NCBI RefSeq assembly: GCF_900114495.1
Contig: NZ_FOZI01000004.1
Coordinates: 186,001 to 250,000 of the forward strand
Direction of reading: 5' to 3'
Source of the DNA: Dyella sp. OK004
GTDB lineage: Bacteria > Pseudomonadota > Gammaproteobacteria > Xanthomonadales > Rhodanobacteraceae
Length of the DNA: 64,000 bases
Below the pieces are notes generated by a model that was not told the origin of the DNA, did not search any database, and was given only the letters and a program-made list of their open reading frames with translations. A program made the translations under genes and the position numbers. How positions within the stretch are numbered: the stretch's first letter is position 1; the number at the start of each line of letters is the position of its first letter. Below, in pieces: positions 17,884 to 26,956 of the stretch.

Positions 17884-19134
17884 TCACTTCGCCGTCCTCA
17901 ACAAAATCGCCGCCAACACATACAACACCGTAATACTCCCCATAGAGGCCGGCACCCACCTCCACCACCCTTCCGCCAAACTGAAAGCCGGCAACGCAGC
18001 CTCCCGCTGCCGCGCCCCCACGTAATACCCAGTCACCATCGCCGCAATCAGATAAAGCACGATCATGTAACTGCGGCTAAGGAAAAACGCCGCAGCAAAC
18101 AAACCGCACAAAGACAGCAGCAAGGTAAGCGCCATACGCTTTTCGGTTTGGGTTTCCACAGTGGACACGGGCGGTTGATAACGCAGCACACCCAGCATCA
18201 TCCAGAAGCTGTAACCCACGAAAGCTAGCCAAAGGAAGTAGCCGACAAAGCCAGTCTCGGCCAGCACCAGCACAAAGGAGTTGTGCGCCGTAAGTTCGTT
18301 GTACTCGGTGAAATTGCCCGCGCCCACGCCAAACACCGGGTTGGACAGGAACATGTGCAGACCCTCGTACCAGGCCTCGACGCGGCCATTGGCGGATTCC
18401 TCGCCGGCATCGAGTTCCTGCATGCGCGACGACAGGAACTGCATGGCGACCAGGCCGACCGCACCAAGGCTGGCGGCGGTGAACAGACCACGGCGATACC
18501 ACACATAACCCCCAGCGACGATCAGCACCGCCAGCAGCGCGCCGCGCGAGTTGGTCAGGTACACGCCGTACAACAGCAGCGCCGCGCCGGCATACCACAG
18601 CAGCTTGCCGATGAAGTGGCTGCGGTTGGCCAGGAAGCAGGCCATGGGCAGAGTCGCCACGAACAGCAGACCGAGGTCGTTGGGGTCGTTGAAGATGCCG
18701 ACGTATTGGATGCGCCCTTCATCGCCCAGCGGTATGCCGGTCCAGCCCACGCCGGTCTGCACCTGGCCTATGCCATGCAGCGCGAGCAACACCGCGCACA
18801 GCACGAATACTTTCATCGCGGTCACCACATGGCGCTGAGTAGTGCAGCCGGCGGCGAACACAAAGAAGGCGATCACGGCAGGACCGAAGCGTTCGAGCTC
18901 GTCCAGCGCACCGCCGCTCCAGCCGTTGGTCACCTGCGAAATCATCAGGGTGACCAGGAACGCGGGCAGCAGCAGGAACTGCGGGGCGGCAAAGGTCTTG
19001 GCGCTGGAGAACAGCCAGCTAAGGAACGCCAGCCCCAGCACCGCGGGTAGCAGCGGCACGCCGGTCAGCGCCGGGATGTAGTCCTGCGGGCGCACGATGG
19101 TGAGCACCACATAGAGCAGGATCAGCGGGAACAT
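17884..19134 (-). CDS. O-antigen polymerase/ligase-like membrane protein (Wzy type)
   Basis: 416 residues, mostly hydrophobic, with about ten to eleven predicted membrane helices. The periplasmic loop motif region (GVGAGNFTEYNELTAHNSFVLVLAETG) matches the Wzy_C family, where a conserved His follows a GxGxxN segment. The first helices are MFPLILLYVVLTIV and VPLLPAVLGLAFLSWLF. It would polymerise lipid-linked repeat units in the periplasm. Its start overlaps the end of the upstream deacetylase gene by 13 bases. Confidence 0.88.
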   Translation of the reverse strand: MFPLILLYVVLTIVRPQDYIPALTGVPLLPAVLGLAFLSWLFSSAKTFAAPQFLLLPAFLVTLMISQVTNGWSGGALDELERFGPAVIAFFVFAAGCTTQRHVVTAMKVFVLCAVLLALHGIGQVQTGVGWTGIPLGDEGRIQYVGIFNDPNDLGLLFVATLPMACFLANRSHFIGKLLWYAGAALLLYGVYLTNSRGALLAVLIVAGGYVWYRRGLFTAASLGAVGLVAMQFLSSRMQELDAGEESANGRVEAWYEGLHMFLSNPVFGVGAGNFTEYNELTAHNSFVLVLAETGFVGYFLWLAFVGYSFWMMLGVLRYQPPVSTVETQTEKRMALTLLLSLCGLFAAAFFLSRSYMIVLYLIAAMVTGYYVGARQREAALPAFSLAEGWWRWVPASMGSITVLYVLAAILLRTAK

Positions 19135-20234
19135 GTGGGCGCCTCGTCGATCGAGTGCGTGCGGTGGACGGTGGGATAGCTCATCAGGTGCGGCATGGTC
19201 AGCATCGCGGCGAACCAGCCCAGGCCCATATTGCGTTCCACCGGCAGACGGTTGAGCGCGTAGCGGTTGCTCTCGGGGTGCGGGTTGGTGCCGGAGATAT
19301 ACGCGCAGGCCAGCTCGTAGCCGGCGGCGCGCGTGGTTTCGATCACCCGGGCATTGAAGGCGCGGTCGCCGCCCACCGGGTAGGACATCAGCATCGGCGA
19401 CGGGCCCAACTCGCGGTCGAGCGTGGCTTTCGAGTGGCGCACTTCATAGGCCAGCTCGGACGGCGGCAGCTTGGACAGCATGCGGTGGTGCACGCCATGC
19501 GAACCGATCTCGAAACCCGCCGCATGCATCTCGCGCACCTGCGCCCAGCTCATCGGCAGGCAGTCGGCCGGCGCGGTGCCGGAGGGCATCTGCCACTCGT
19601 CTTCCAGCCGTGCGATCAGCGCCGACTGCGCGATGGCGTCCAGTTCCTTCATATACGTCAGCACGCTGCCGGCCAACGCGCGGCGTTCCGTGCGCGACGC
19701 CGGCAGCGGCATGTCGATGCCTAGCTCCGGCAGCCGTAGCCGTTCGGCGCGGGTGCGCAGGATCATGTGCACCACCCAGTCGTAGGCATACGGGCGGCCG
19801 CTGTCGATATGACCGGTGGAGACAAAGAACGTGGCCGGCACGCCGAGCTCGCGCAGGATCGGAAAGGCGATGCGGTAGTTGTCGATGTAGCCGTCGTCGA
19901 AAGTCACCACCACCGTGTCGGCGGGTACTTCCTTGCCGGCGTTGATCAGTGCAGCGACATCGCTGAGCCGCATCGGCAGGTAGTGCTGCTTGAGCCACTG
20001 CATCTGCTGGCGGAATTGCTGCGGTGTGGCGCTGATCAGTTCCAGGTCGAAATCGAAATGCTCGGGGTCGGGCAGCTCCATCACGCGGTGGTAAGCCAGG
20101 ATGCGCAGATCCTTGCGCCACCACGAGCGCATCCGCTGCAGCGAATGCAGCAGGCCGCTGCTGTAGCACAGCTCGCCCAGCCGCCCACGCAGGCCGGCCG
20201 GACGTCCACTGTCTTGCGCCTGGATCATCACCAT
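19122..20234 (-). CDS. NodB-type polysaccharide deacetylase
   Basis: About 370 residues. Motifs ILAYHRVMELPDPEHFD, VVTFDDGYIDNYRIAFPIL, ATFFVSTGHI, FEIGSHGVHHRMLSKL and PMLMSYPVGGDRAFN form a complete NodB-like site (TFDDG, SHGVHH). This is the type associated with EPS clusters carrying Wzy. Start choice: ATG at 20234 (seven-base overlap with the upstream gene) or ATG at 20228 (one-base overlap). No signal peptide. Confidence 0.88.
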   Translation of the reverse strand: MVMIQAQDSGRPAGLRGRLGELCYSSGLLHSLQRMRSWWRKDLRILAYHRVMELPDPEHFDFDLELISATPQQFRQQMQWLKQHYLPMRLSDVAALINAGKEVPADTVVVTFDDGYIDNYRIAFPILRELGVPATFFVSTGHIDSGRPYAYDWVVHMILRTRAERLRLPELGIDMPLPASRTERRALAGSVLTYMKELDAIAQSALIARLEDEWQMPSGTAPADCLPMSWAQVREMHAAGFEIGSHGVHHRMLSKLPPSELAYEVRHSKATLDRELGPSPMLMSYPVGGDRAFNARVIETTRAAGYELACAYISGTNPHPESNRYALNRLPVERNMGLGWFAAMLTMPHLMSYPTVHRTHSIDEAPTCSR

Positions 20235-21358
20235 AAATGCAGCCCCCGGTTGCGGGCGAAGGCGATCAGTGCCTGCGCGGCGAAAAGGTTGAGGTAATAG
20301 AACGCCATCGCCAGGCGCACCGGCAGCCAGCGGCCCAGCATCGGCAGCAGGCGGCCGGCGATCACCAGCAAGGCGCCGGCGATCAATGCGGCCAGCGTCA
20401 GCGCGCACACCAGATGGCGCGTCACCAACAGCGCGGAGGTCGCGGCCAGACCCAGCAACAGCCACGGCGCCAGCAGGCGCAGTAGCTTGTGGCTGACAAA
20501 ACGGAACCACAGCGGATTGCGCCACGGCGACAACAGCCAGGGCGCCAGCTGGATCAGCTGGCAATTGCCGGCGAGCGTGCGGATCTTGCGGCGGCGCTCT
20601 TCCATCGGCTGCTGCGACAGCCGGTCCCACGCCAGCGCGCGCGGCTCGAACACCACACGGCGGCCGCTCGACACCACATGCATCGGGATCAGCACATCGT
20701 CCAGCACTGTGCCGTGCGGAATCGGCCAGTACAGTTCGCGCCGCAGTGCGTACAGCGCGCCGCTCACGCCGACGGTGGAGCCGGACTGGCTTTCGGCGTA
20801 GCGGATCAGTTTCTCGTAGCGCCAGTACGCATCCACCCCGTGCGCGAAACCGGTCCGCGCATCCGCCAGCAGCAATTCGCCGCTGACCGCGCCGACGTTG
20901 GGATCGCCGAGGTTGGCGACCAGTTCGCGCAAGGCGATTGGGGCCAACTTCTGGCGCACGTCGGTGAACAGCAGCACCTCACCTTGCGCGCTGGCGATGG
21001 CGTCGTTGAGGCAGGCCGCTTTGCCGCGGCGCGCAACGTATTTCAGTACGCGTACGCGCGGGTCGCCGAAGCGTTCGGCGAGGCGCGCGGTGGCGTCGCG
21101 GCAGCCGTCGCAGGCGATGATGATTTCGATGCGGTCGCGCGGGTAGGCGAGGGTGCCGAGGTTAGCGAGTTTGGCCTGGATGTAGTGAGCGCCGTCGTGG
21201 ACGGCGATGACGATGGAGACGGTGGGGGTGATGGGTTGTTTGTTGATGGGTTGTGGGCGCAGGCGGGCCTGGAGCCAGATCCATGCGGGGTAGCCGATGA
21301 AGACGTGGAGGAGGAGGAGGGTGCAGGTCCAGTAGGTGGCGTAGGCGAGGGTGCTCAT
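20228..21358 (-). CDS. Membrane glycosyltransferase family 2
   Basis: 376 residues. An N-terminal helix (ATYWTCTLLLLHVFIGYPAWIW), then the GT2 domain with SIVIAVHDGAHYI, IIACDGCRDAT, a modified DxD region in LLFTDVRQKL, and QPMEERRRKIRTLAGN resembling the QxxRW-type region. Three to four C-terminal helices follow. It resembles cellulose-synthase/HAS-like processive enzymes in outline, although here it may add a single sugar. It opens the block GT2, deacetylase, Wzy. Confidence 0.87.
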   Translation of the reverse strand: MSTLAYATYWTCTLLLLHVFIGYPAWIWLQARLRPQPINKQPITPTVSIVIAVHDGAHYIQAKLANLGTLAYPRDRIEIIIACDGCRDATARLAERFGDPRVRVLKYVARRGKAACLNDAIASAQGEVLLFTDVRQKLAPIALRELVANLGDPNVGAVSGELLLADARTGFAHGVDAYWRYEKLIRYAESQSGSTVGVSGALYALRRELYWPIPHGTVLDDVLIPMHVVSSGRRVVFEPRALAWDRLSQQPMEERRRKIRTLAGNCQLIQLAPWLLSPWRNPLWFRFVSHKLLRLLAPWLLLGLAATSALLVTRHLVCALTLAALIAGALLVIAGRLLPMLGRWLPVRLAMAFYYLNLFAAQALIAFARNRGLHLW

Positions 21359-21370
21359 GGGCTGCACCTC

Positions 21371-21930
21371 TCTGTTTTGCTCCCTCTCCCCTTGGGGGAG
21401 AGGGGAGGGGTGAGGGGTGGGTGCTCGCGACATCCTTTCCTACTCGTCATCCCTGCGTAGGCAGGATGAGCGCGTAGCGCGAAGAACGCCCGTAGGGCGG
21501 CCCCGGAGGGGTGAGCAAAGCGAATCATCCAGTAGTGAAGCGCTTCGATGTTCGCGTTGTTGCAACCGGGTTCGCCTGCGGCGAGCTTTCGTCCTCCTGC
21601 CGGAGGCCGAGTCACTTTTCTTTGCTTGCCCAAAGAAAAGTAACCAAAAGAAAAGGCACCCCGGTTGCGCGCTCTCCGGGCTTCGCCCTCCGAGTCCGTG
21701 AGGGTTGGCCGGGCTTTTCGACACGACGTCCCTGTCGTGTCGAAAAGGCGCAGGCATCCCTGCCTGCGCCCCCTTCGGGGCCTGATCGTCCAACCCTCAC
21801 CGCTCCACAGGGGACCCGTCACGGGCTCGCTTGCGCATCGCCCAACACGAGCAACAGCAACTACTCCCTCTCCCCTCCGGGGAGAGGGTTGGGGTGAGGG
21901 GTGGGTGCTCGGGATAGCGTTACAACTGTG
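21371..21930. repeat. Long intergenic repeat, family A, copy 3 (fills gap)
   Basis: This lies between the NRPS gene and the GT2 block. Its main palindrome (21715-21746) differs from copies 1 and 2 on both arms at matching positions: TTTTCGACACGAC pairs with GTCGTGTCGAAAA. The second hairpin is again rebuilt from other bases (GGCGCAGGCA-TCC...TGCCTGCGCC). The ACTTTTCTTT/AAAGAAAAGT repeat has the short loop here (GCTTGCCC). Two copies of the C/G-rich end hairpin bracket the element. The remaining bases to 21997 hold nothing recognised. Confidence 0.85.
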
Positions 21931-21997
21931 CAACCCAAAGTTGGCAAGCCAACTCCTGCGTGTATCGGCCATCCCCCATGGCATTGAGCGGCTCATC

Positions 21998-24900
21998 TCA
22001 CCGCCTCCCGAACAACCCGCGCAGCTTCTGTCCGAGTGATTCGCCTTTGTCTGTTTTCGCCGGTGCGTTATCCAGCTCGGCCGCCAACGTACCGAGACTG
22101 CCGTTGGCGATGTCGAGGAGGTTGAGGCGGATGCCGGTCTCTTGCTGGACGCGGGTGGCCATTTCCACGGCGAGGAGGGAGTGGCCGCCGATGTCGAAGA
22201 AGTTGTCGCTGGTGCGGATTTGGTCGACGTCGAGCAGCGTCTGCCAAATCGCGGCGAGGCGCTGTTCGCTTGTGGTTTTGGGTGTGGCGGCGACGGGTGA
22301 CGCGCTGGCGGCCGGTTCGCTTTCCTCGTCGGAGGTGATGAGGCGGTTGCGAAGGGTCTGGATACCGGCTTGGGTATGCAGCGTTCCGATGGTCTGCTGT
22401 GGGTTCTCGCCGATGCGGGTCATAAGGCTGAGGTAGTTGTCGCGCAGGAGGCGGGCGGTGTCGGCTTCGAGGATGTCGGCGTTGTAGGTGACGCCGCCGA
22501 GCATGCCCTTGGTGTTTTCCAGGAACCACAGGCCGAGGTCTTCGGTGGCGCCGCTCTGGAACAGCAGGATCTGTTCGTGGCGCAGGCCGCCCCAGTCGAC
22601 GATGCGCTGGCGTGCGTCCTGGAAGGAGAACAGGGCCTGGTAGAGCACGGCGCCGTTGCCATGCTCGCTACGCAGTTCGCGCTGCAGGTATTCGAGAGGG
22701 ACGTCGGGGTAGCCAAAGCTTTCGATGGCGGCGGCTTTGACCTGGCGTACGAAGTCGATGAAGGGCAGTGCCGGGTCGACGCTCATATGCAGCGGCAGCA
22801 GATTGTTGAAGTAGCCCATGACGGACTCGACTTCGGTCTGGTTGCGCGCACGCACGGGTGTGCCTACCACCAGGTGTTCCTGGTCGGCGACGCCGCTGAG
22901 CAGTACGTAGTACAGCGCCAGCAGGGTCATGTTGAGGGTGGCGTCGGCCTGGCGCGCGACCTCATGCATGGTGTCGGTGACGGCCTTGTCCACGCGGATC
23001 CATTCGGTGCGGCCGACGCCGGACATGCCAGGGCGGCGCGGATGGTCGGTGGGCAGGGCGCGCGTGGTGGCGACCTGGGTCAGGCGTTCGCGCCAGAATG
23101 CGAGTTGTTCCTGGAACTGCGGGCCTTGCAGCCACTGTGCGTGCCATGCGGCGAAGTCGCCGTAGCTCACCGGCAGCGGCGGCAGCGGCGAGGGTTTGCC
23201 TTCGGCGAAGGCGCGGTAGATCTGCGACAGCTCGGCGTAGAGGATGTCGAACGACCAGCCGTCCCAGATGATGTGGTGCGGCATGAAGAAGAACACGTGT
23301 TCATCGGCCGCCATGCGGAACATGCGTGCGCTGAACAGCGGTGCGCGGGTGAGGTCGAACGGGGTGTCGGTGAGCATGCGCAGGCGCTGCATCAGCACCG
23401 TCTCGCGCTCGGTTTCCGGCAGCGCGGAAAGATCCTCGGCCGGGAACAGTTGCAGATCGACCTGCTCGTGCACCACCTGCACCGCTTCATCGCCATGGTG
23501 CTGGATCGAGGTGCGCATGCTGGGCTGGCGCTGCATCAGTTCCTGCATGGCGCGCTCGAACGCGGCTTCGTCCATCGGTCCGCTGAGGCGGTGCGCGGAG
23601 GGTGCGTTGTAGGTGACGCGGCCGGGCTGCAGTTCTTCCAGCGCCCACAGGCGCTGCTGCATCAGCGACAGCGGAGCACGGCTCTGGTTATCGCGACGCA
23701 GGATTGGCGCGGCGACATTGGCCTTGCCGCTGGCGCGTTGCTGGTCGATGGCGACGGATAGCGCTTCGATGGTGGGCGCATCGAAAAGGGTGCGGAAGGA
23801 CAGAGTGATCTCGAACTCGCGGTTGAGCCGCGCGGTGAGCTGCGCGGCCAGCAATGAGTGACCGCCCAGCGCGAAGAAGTTGTCGCGCACATCCAGCTCG
23901 GGCAGTGCCAGTACGGTTTCCATCGCGGCGGCGACGCGGTGCTCGGTGTCGTTGCGCGGCGCCAGGCGCTCGCCGCTTGCCGCGACCGATTGCACCGGCG
24001 GCGCAGGCAGCGCCTTGCGGTCGATCTTGCCGTTGGGCAGCAGCGGAATCACCTCCAGCATCATCAGGTGCTGGGGCAGCATGTATTCGGGCAGGCGCTG
24101 TTTTAGGCGCGCCTGTAGTTCGTTCTCATCCAGACGGGCGCCGTCGCGCGGTACTACGTAGGCGACCAGACGCACGTCGCCGGAGCGGTCTTCACGCGCC
24201 AGCACGACGGCGCGTGCCACGCTGGGGATGTCGGCAAGCACCGCTTCGATCTCGCCGAGTTCGATGCGGTAGCCACGCACCTTCACTTGGAAATCCAGCC
24301 GGCCCAGATGTTCGAGCTGGCCGTTGGCGAGCCAGCGGCCGCGGTCGCCGGTGCGGTACATGCGTGTGCCGGGTGTGGTGGCTAACGGATCAGGCAGGAA
24401 GCGTTCGGCGGTCAGTTCCGGGCGATTGAGATAACCCAGCGTGACGCCGGCACCGCCGATCACAATTTCGCCCGGCATGCCGAGCGGGCACGGCGCCTGC
24501 CGCTCGTCGAGGATATGCACGGTGGTGTTGGCCACCGGCTTGCCGATAAAGATGCCCGCGCGCGGTTCGGCCACGCGCCAGTACGTCGAATACACCGTGG
24601 TCTCGGTGGGGCCGTAGCCGTTCCACACTTCGCCGCAACGCTGCAGCAGGGCTTCGGCCAGATCCACCGGCAGCGGTTCACCACCGGAGACGGCGCGGAA
24701 ACCCGCGCGGCCGTTCCAGCCGGATTCGACCAGGATGCGCCAGCCGGCGGGCGTGGCCTGCATCATGCTGGCGCCACTGTGTTCCACCAGCGTGCGCAAG
24801 GCTGCGCCGTCGCGCACGTCGTCGTGATCCGCCACCACGATGGCGGCGCCCACGCTCAGCGGCAGCATCAGTTCCATAAAGGCGATGTCGAAGGACAGCG

Positions 24901-26956
24901 TGGTCACCGCCACCAGGCGGTCGTCGGCACCGATGCCGGGCACGCGCTGCATGCTGGTGAGGAAGTTGGAGGTGCTGCGGTGAGGCACGCGCACGCCCTT
25001 GGGGCGGCCGGTGGAGCCGGAGGTGAAGATCACATAGGCGACGGAGTCGGGCGCGGCTCCGGTTTCATCGCGCGGCAGGCGCACGTCGCCGGCGGCGTCA
25101 ATCTCCGCCGCATCGCGTTGCAGTGACAGCACGTGCGAAGCTGGATAGTCGAATGCCGTGGGCACGACATCGTCCACCACCAGCGCAGCAAGCGCGGCGT
25201 CCTGCGCCATGAAGGCCAGGCGATCGGCAGGGAAACAGGGGTCGAGCGGCACATAGCCCGCACCGGCTTTCAGCACGGCGAGTACGGCGGCGACCATATC
25301 GGCACCGCGCTTTAGCGACAGACCCACCAGTGCGCCGCGACCCACGCCGCGTGCGCGCAGCACGTGGGCGAGGCGATTGGCGCGCGCTTCCAGCGCCGCG
25401 TAGCTCATGGGCGTGTCGCGATGGATCACCGCGGTGCGCGCGGGTGTGAGGTCGGCCTGCTGTTCGAAGTACTCATGCGCGAGCTGCAGCTCGGGATACG
25501 GGGTGGGTGCCGCTTGCAGGGACTGCAGCGCATCACGCGCTTCCGCGGACAACAGGCCGAGCGCATAGGCAGCTTCGTCCGGCGTCGCGATAGCGCTGCG
25601 TAGCAGAGTCTCGTACGCATCCAGCCAGCCGCGGATGGTTTCCGCGCGGAACAGATCGCAGTTGTACTGGCACTCCAGCCGCACGCCGCCTTCCACCTGC
25701 ACGGCGTTGACGAACAGCTCGAAGTTTTCGAACGCGCGTGGATTGCCGGCGAACTCGAAGCTCAGTCCCGGGAAGGTCACCGTGCGCTCATCCAGCGCCT
25801 GATCCAGATTGAACAGCACGCTGACCAGCGGCAGCCGGCTCGGGTCGCGCGGCAGTGCCAGGCGGGCGAGCAGGCTGCCTAAGGTGTACTGCTGATGCTC
25901 AAAGGCATCGAGCAAATCACCGCGTACCTGCTTGAGCGCATCGGCGAACGGCGCCTGCGCGTCGATCGACACGCGCAGCGGAAGCACGTTGACGCAATGG
26001 CCGACCAATGCATCGTGACCGCCCGCGGCCTGACCGGCGGAGGGAATGCCGATCACCACATCGTCCTGCCCACTCAGGCGCTGCAGCAGCAGACCGAAAC
26101 CCGTCAGAAGACTGGCGTAGAGGCTGGTGCCGCGTGTGGCGCCCATGCGCTTGAGCTCGCCGATCAGCGCGGCGTCCAGCGTGCGGTCTTCGCGTTGAGA
26201 GGCGAAGCTGCGCTGGCGCGGGCGGACGCGATCGGTGGGGAGGTCCAGCGACGGACTGCAGCCGCCGAAGCGCTGCAGCCAGTACCGCTCGGCGGCGCGG
26301 CCGTCGGTGCTCTGTGCATGCGCGGCCTGGTCCAGTGCGAACTGGGAGAACGGATCGGCCGGCGCAGGCGCGTCGCCATGGCTTCTGTGCTGCGCATAGA
26401 GCGCGGCGAGATCGCGCACAATCACACCGAACGACCAGCCGTCGCAGATGATGTGGTGCGCGGTGAGCACCAGCAGATGGTCCTGCGCGCCGAGGCGCAG
26501 CAGTTCGGCGCGCAGCAGTGGGCCGGCTTCCAGATCGAATGGTTCGGTCACGACGCGTTGCAGGGTGGCGGCGATGTCGGCATCGCGCGCCGTCTGATCG
26601 AGCGCACTCAGGTCGCGCAACGGGCAAGGCAGGTTGAGCTGGGCGGCGATATAGAGTTCGTCGCCATCTATGCTCAGGGTGGAGCGCAGTGCTTCGTGGC
26701 GGTCGGCCAGCCCCTGCACTGCGGCCTGCAAGGCGCTGACATCCAGTGGGCCGTGCAACCGCAGCGAGATCGATTCGTTGTAGGCCAGCGACGCTTCGCG
26801 TTCGAGTTTGGCGGCGAGCCAGATCTCGCGCTGCGGCGCCATCGCCGGCACCACGCGGGCCAGCGTCGCACCAGCGAACGGGTCGTAGTCCACCGCTACC
26901 GAAGACGGCGCCACGGCAGATGGTGCCGCTGCGCCCGACATCTCATGCGCGCTCAT
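21998..26956 (-). CDS. Nonribosomal peptide synthetase, C-A-T-C-T, no thioesterase
   Basis: 1652 residues. C1 (about 30-460) has an intact HHIICDG (167-173). A domain (about 495-985): FTSGSTGRPKG, NGYGPTETT, YRTGDRGR, RGYRIELGEIE, NGKIDRKAL. The ten specificity positions read D690, I691, M694, Q733, V756, G758, G780, V788, Y789, K977. T1 has Ser1034 in GGHSLLA. C2 (about 1085-1540) has HHIIWDG (1227-1233). T2 has Ser1593 in GGHSLLA. The protein ends GLFGRR with no thioesterase, reductase or further A domain. Its start overlaps the upstream PKS/NRPS gene by four bases, so the two form one line. The closest familiar substrate code is the glycine type, but only about half the positions match. 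Confidence 0.95.
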   Translation of the reverse strand: MSAHEMSGAAAPSAVAPSSVAVDYDPFAGATLARVVPAMAPQREIWLAAKLEREASLAYNESISLRLHGPLDVSALQAAVQGLADRHEALRSTLSIDGDELYIAAQLNLPCPLRDLSALDQTARDADIAATLQRVVTEPFDLEAGPLLRAELLRLGAQDHLLVLTAHHIICDGWSFGVIVRDLAALYAQHRSHGDAPAPADPFSQFALDQAAHAQSTDGRAAERYWLQRFGGCSPSLDLPTDRVRPRQRSFASQREDRTLDAALIGELKRMGATRGTSLYASLLTGFGLLLQRLSGQDDVVIGIPSAGQAAGGHDALVGHCVNVLPLRVSIDAQAPFADALKQVRGDLLDAFEHQQYTLGSLLARLALPRDPSRLPLVSVLFNLDQALDERTVTFPGLSFEFAGNPRAFENFELFVNAVQVEGGVRLECQYNCDLFRAETIRGWLDAYETLLRSAIATPDEAAYALGLLSAEARDALQSLQAAPTPYPELQLAHEYFEQQADLTPARTAVIHRDTPMSYAALEARANRLAHVLRARGVGRGALVGLSLKRGADMVAAVLAVLKAGAGYVPLDPCFPADRLAFMAQDAALAALVVDDVVPTAFDYPASHVLSLQRDAAEIDAAGDVRLPRDETGAAPDSVAYVIFTSGSTGRPKGVRVPHRSTSNFLTSMQRVPGIGADDRLVAVTTLSFDIAFMELMLPLSVGAAIVVADHDDVRDGAALRTLVEHSGASMMQATPAGWRILVESGWNGRAGFRAVSGGEPLPVDLAEALLQRCGEVWNGYGPTETTVYSTYWRVAEPRAGIFIGKPVANTTVHILDERQAPCPLGMPGEIVIGGAGVTLGYLNRPELTAERFLPDPLATTPGTRMYRTGDRGRWLANGQLEHLGRLDFQVKVRGYRIELGEIEAVLADIPSVARAVVLAREDRSGDVRLVAYVVPRDGARLDENELQARLKQRLPEYMLPQHLMMLEVIPLLPNGKIDRKALPAPPVQSVAASGERLAPRNDTEHRVAAAMETVLALPELDVRDNFFALGGHSLLAAQLTARLNREFEITLSFRTLFDAPTIEALSVAIDQQRASGKANVAAPILRRDNQSRAPLSLMQQRLWALEELQPGRVTYNAPSAHRLSGPMDEAAFERAMQELMQRQPSMRTSIQHHGDEAVQVVHEQVDLQLFPAEDLSALPETERETVLMQRLRMLTDTPFDLTRAPLFSARMFRMAADEHVFFFMPHHIIWDGWSFDILYAELSQIYRAFAEGKPSPLPPLPVSYGDFAAWHAQWLQGPQFQEQLAFWRERLTQVATTRALPTDHPRRPGMSGVGRTEWIRVDKAVTDTMHEVARQADATLNMTLLALYYVLLSGVADQEHLVVGTPVRARNQTEVESVMGYFNNLLPLHMSVDPALPFIDFVRQVKAAAIESFGYPDVPLEYLQRELRSEHGNGAVLYQALFSFQDARQRIVDWGGLRHEQILLFQSGATEDLGLWFLENTKGMLGGVTYNADILEADTARLLRDNYLSLMTRIGENPQQTIGTLHTQAGIQTLRNRLITSDEESEPAASASPVAATPKTTSEQRLAAIWQTLLDVDQIRTSDNFFDIGGHSLLAVEMATRVQQETGIRLNLLDIANGSLGTLAAELDNAPAKTDKGESLGQKLRGLFGRR

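Noticed and set aside
17360-21930. Repeats considered as insertion sequences
   Set aside because: No transposase, no flanking target duplication visible, and copies share modules rather than fixed ends.
22370-23761. Antisense open frame (463 codons) over the NRPS
   Set aside because: Same reason; the NRPS C2 domain is complete on the other strand.
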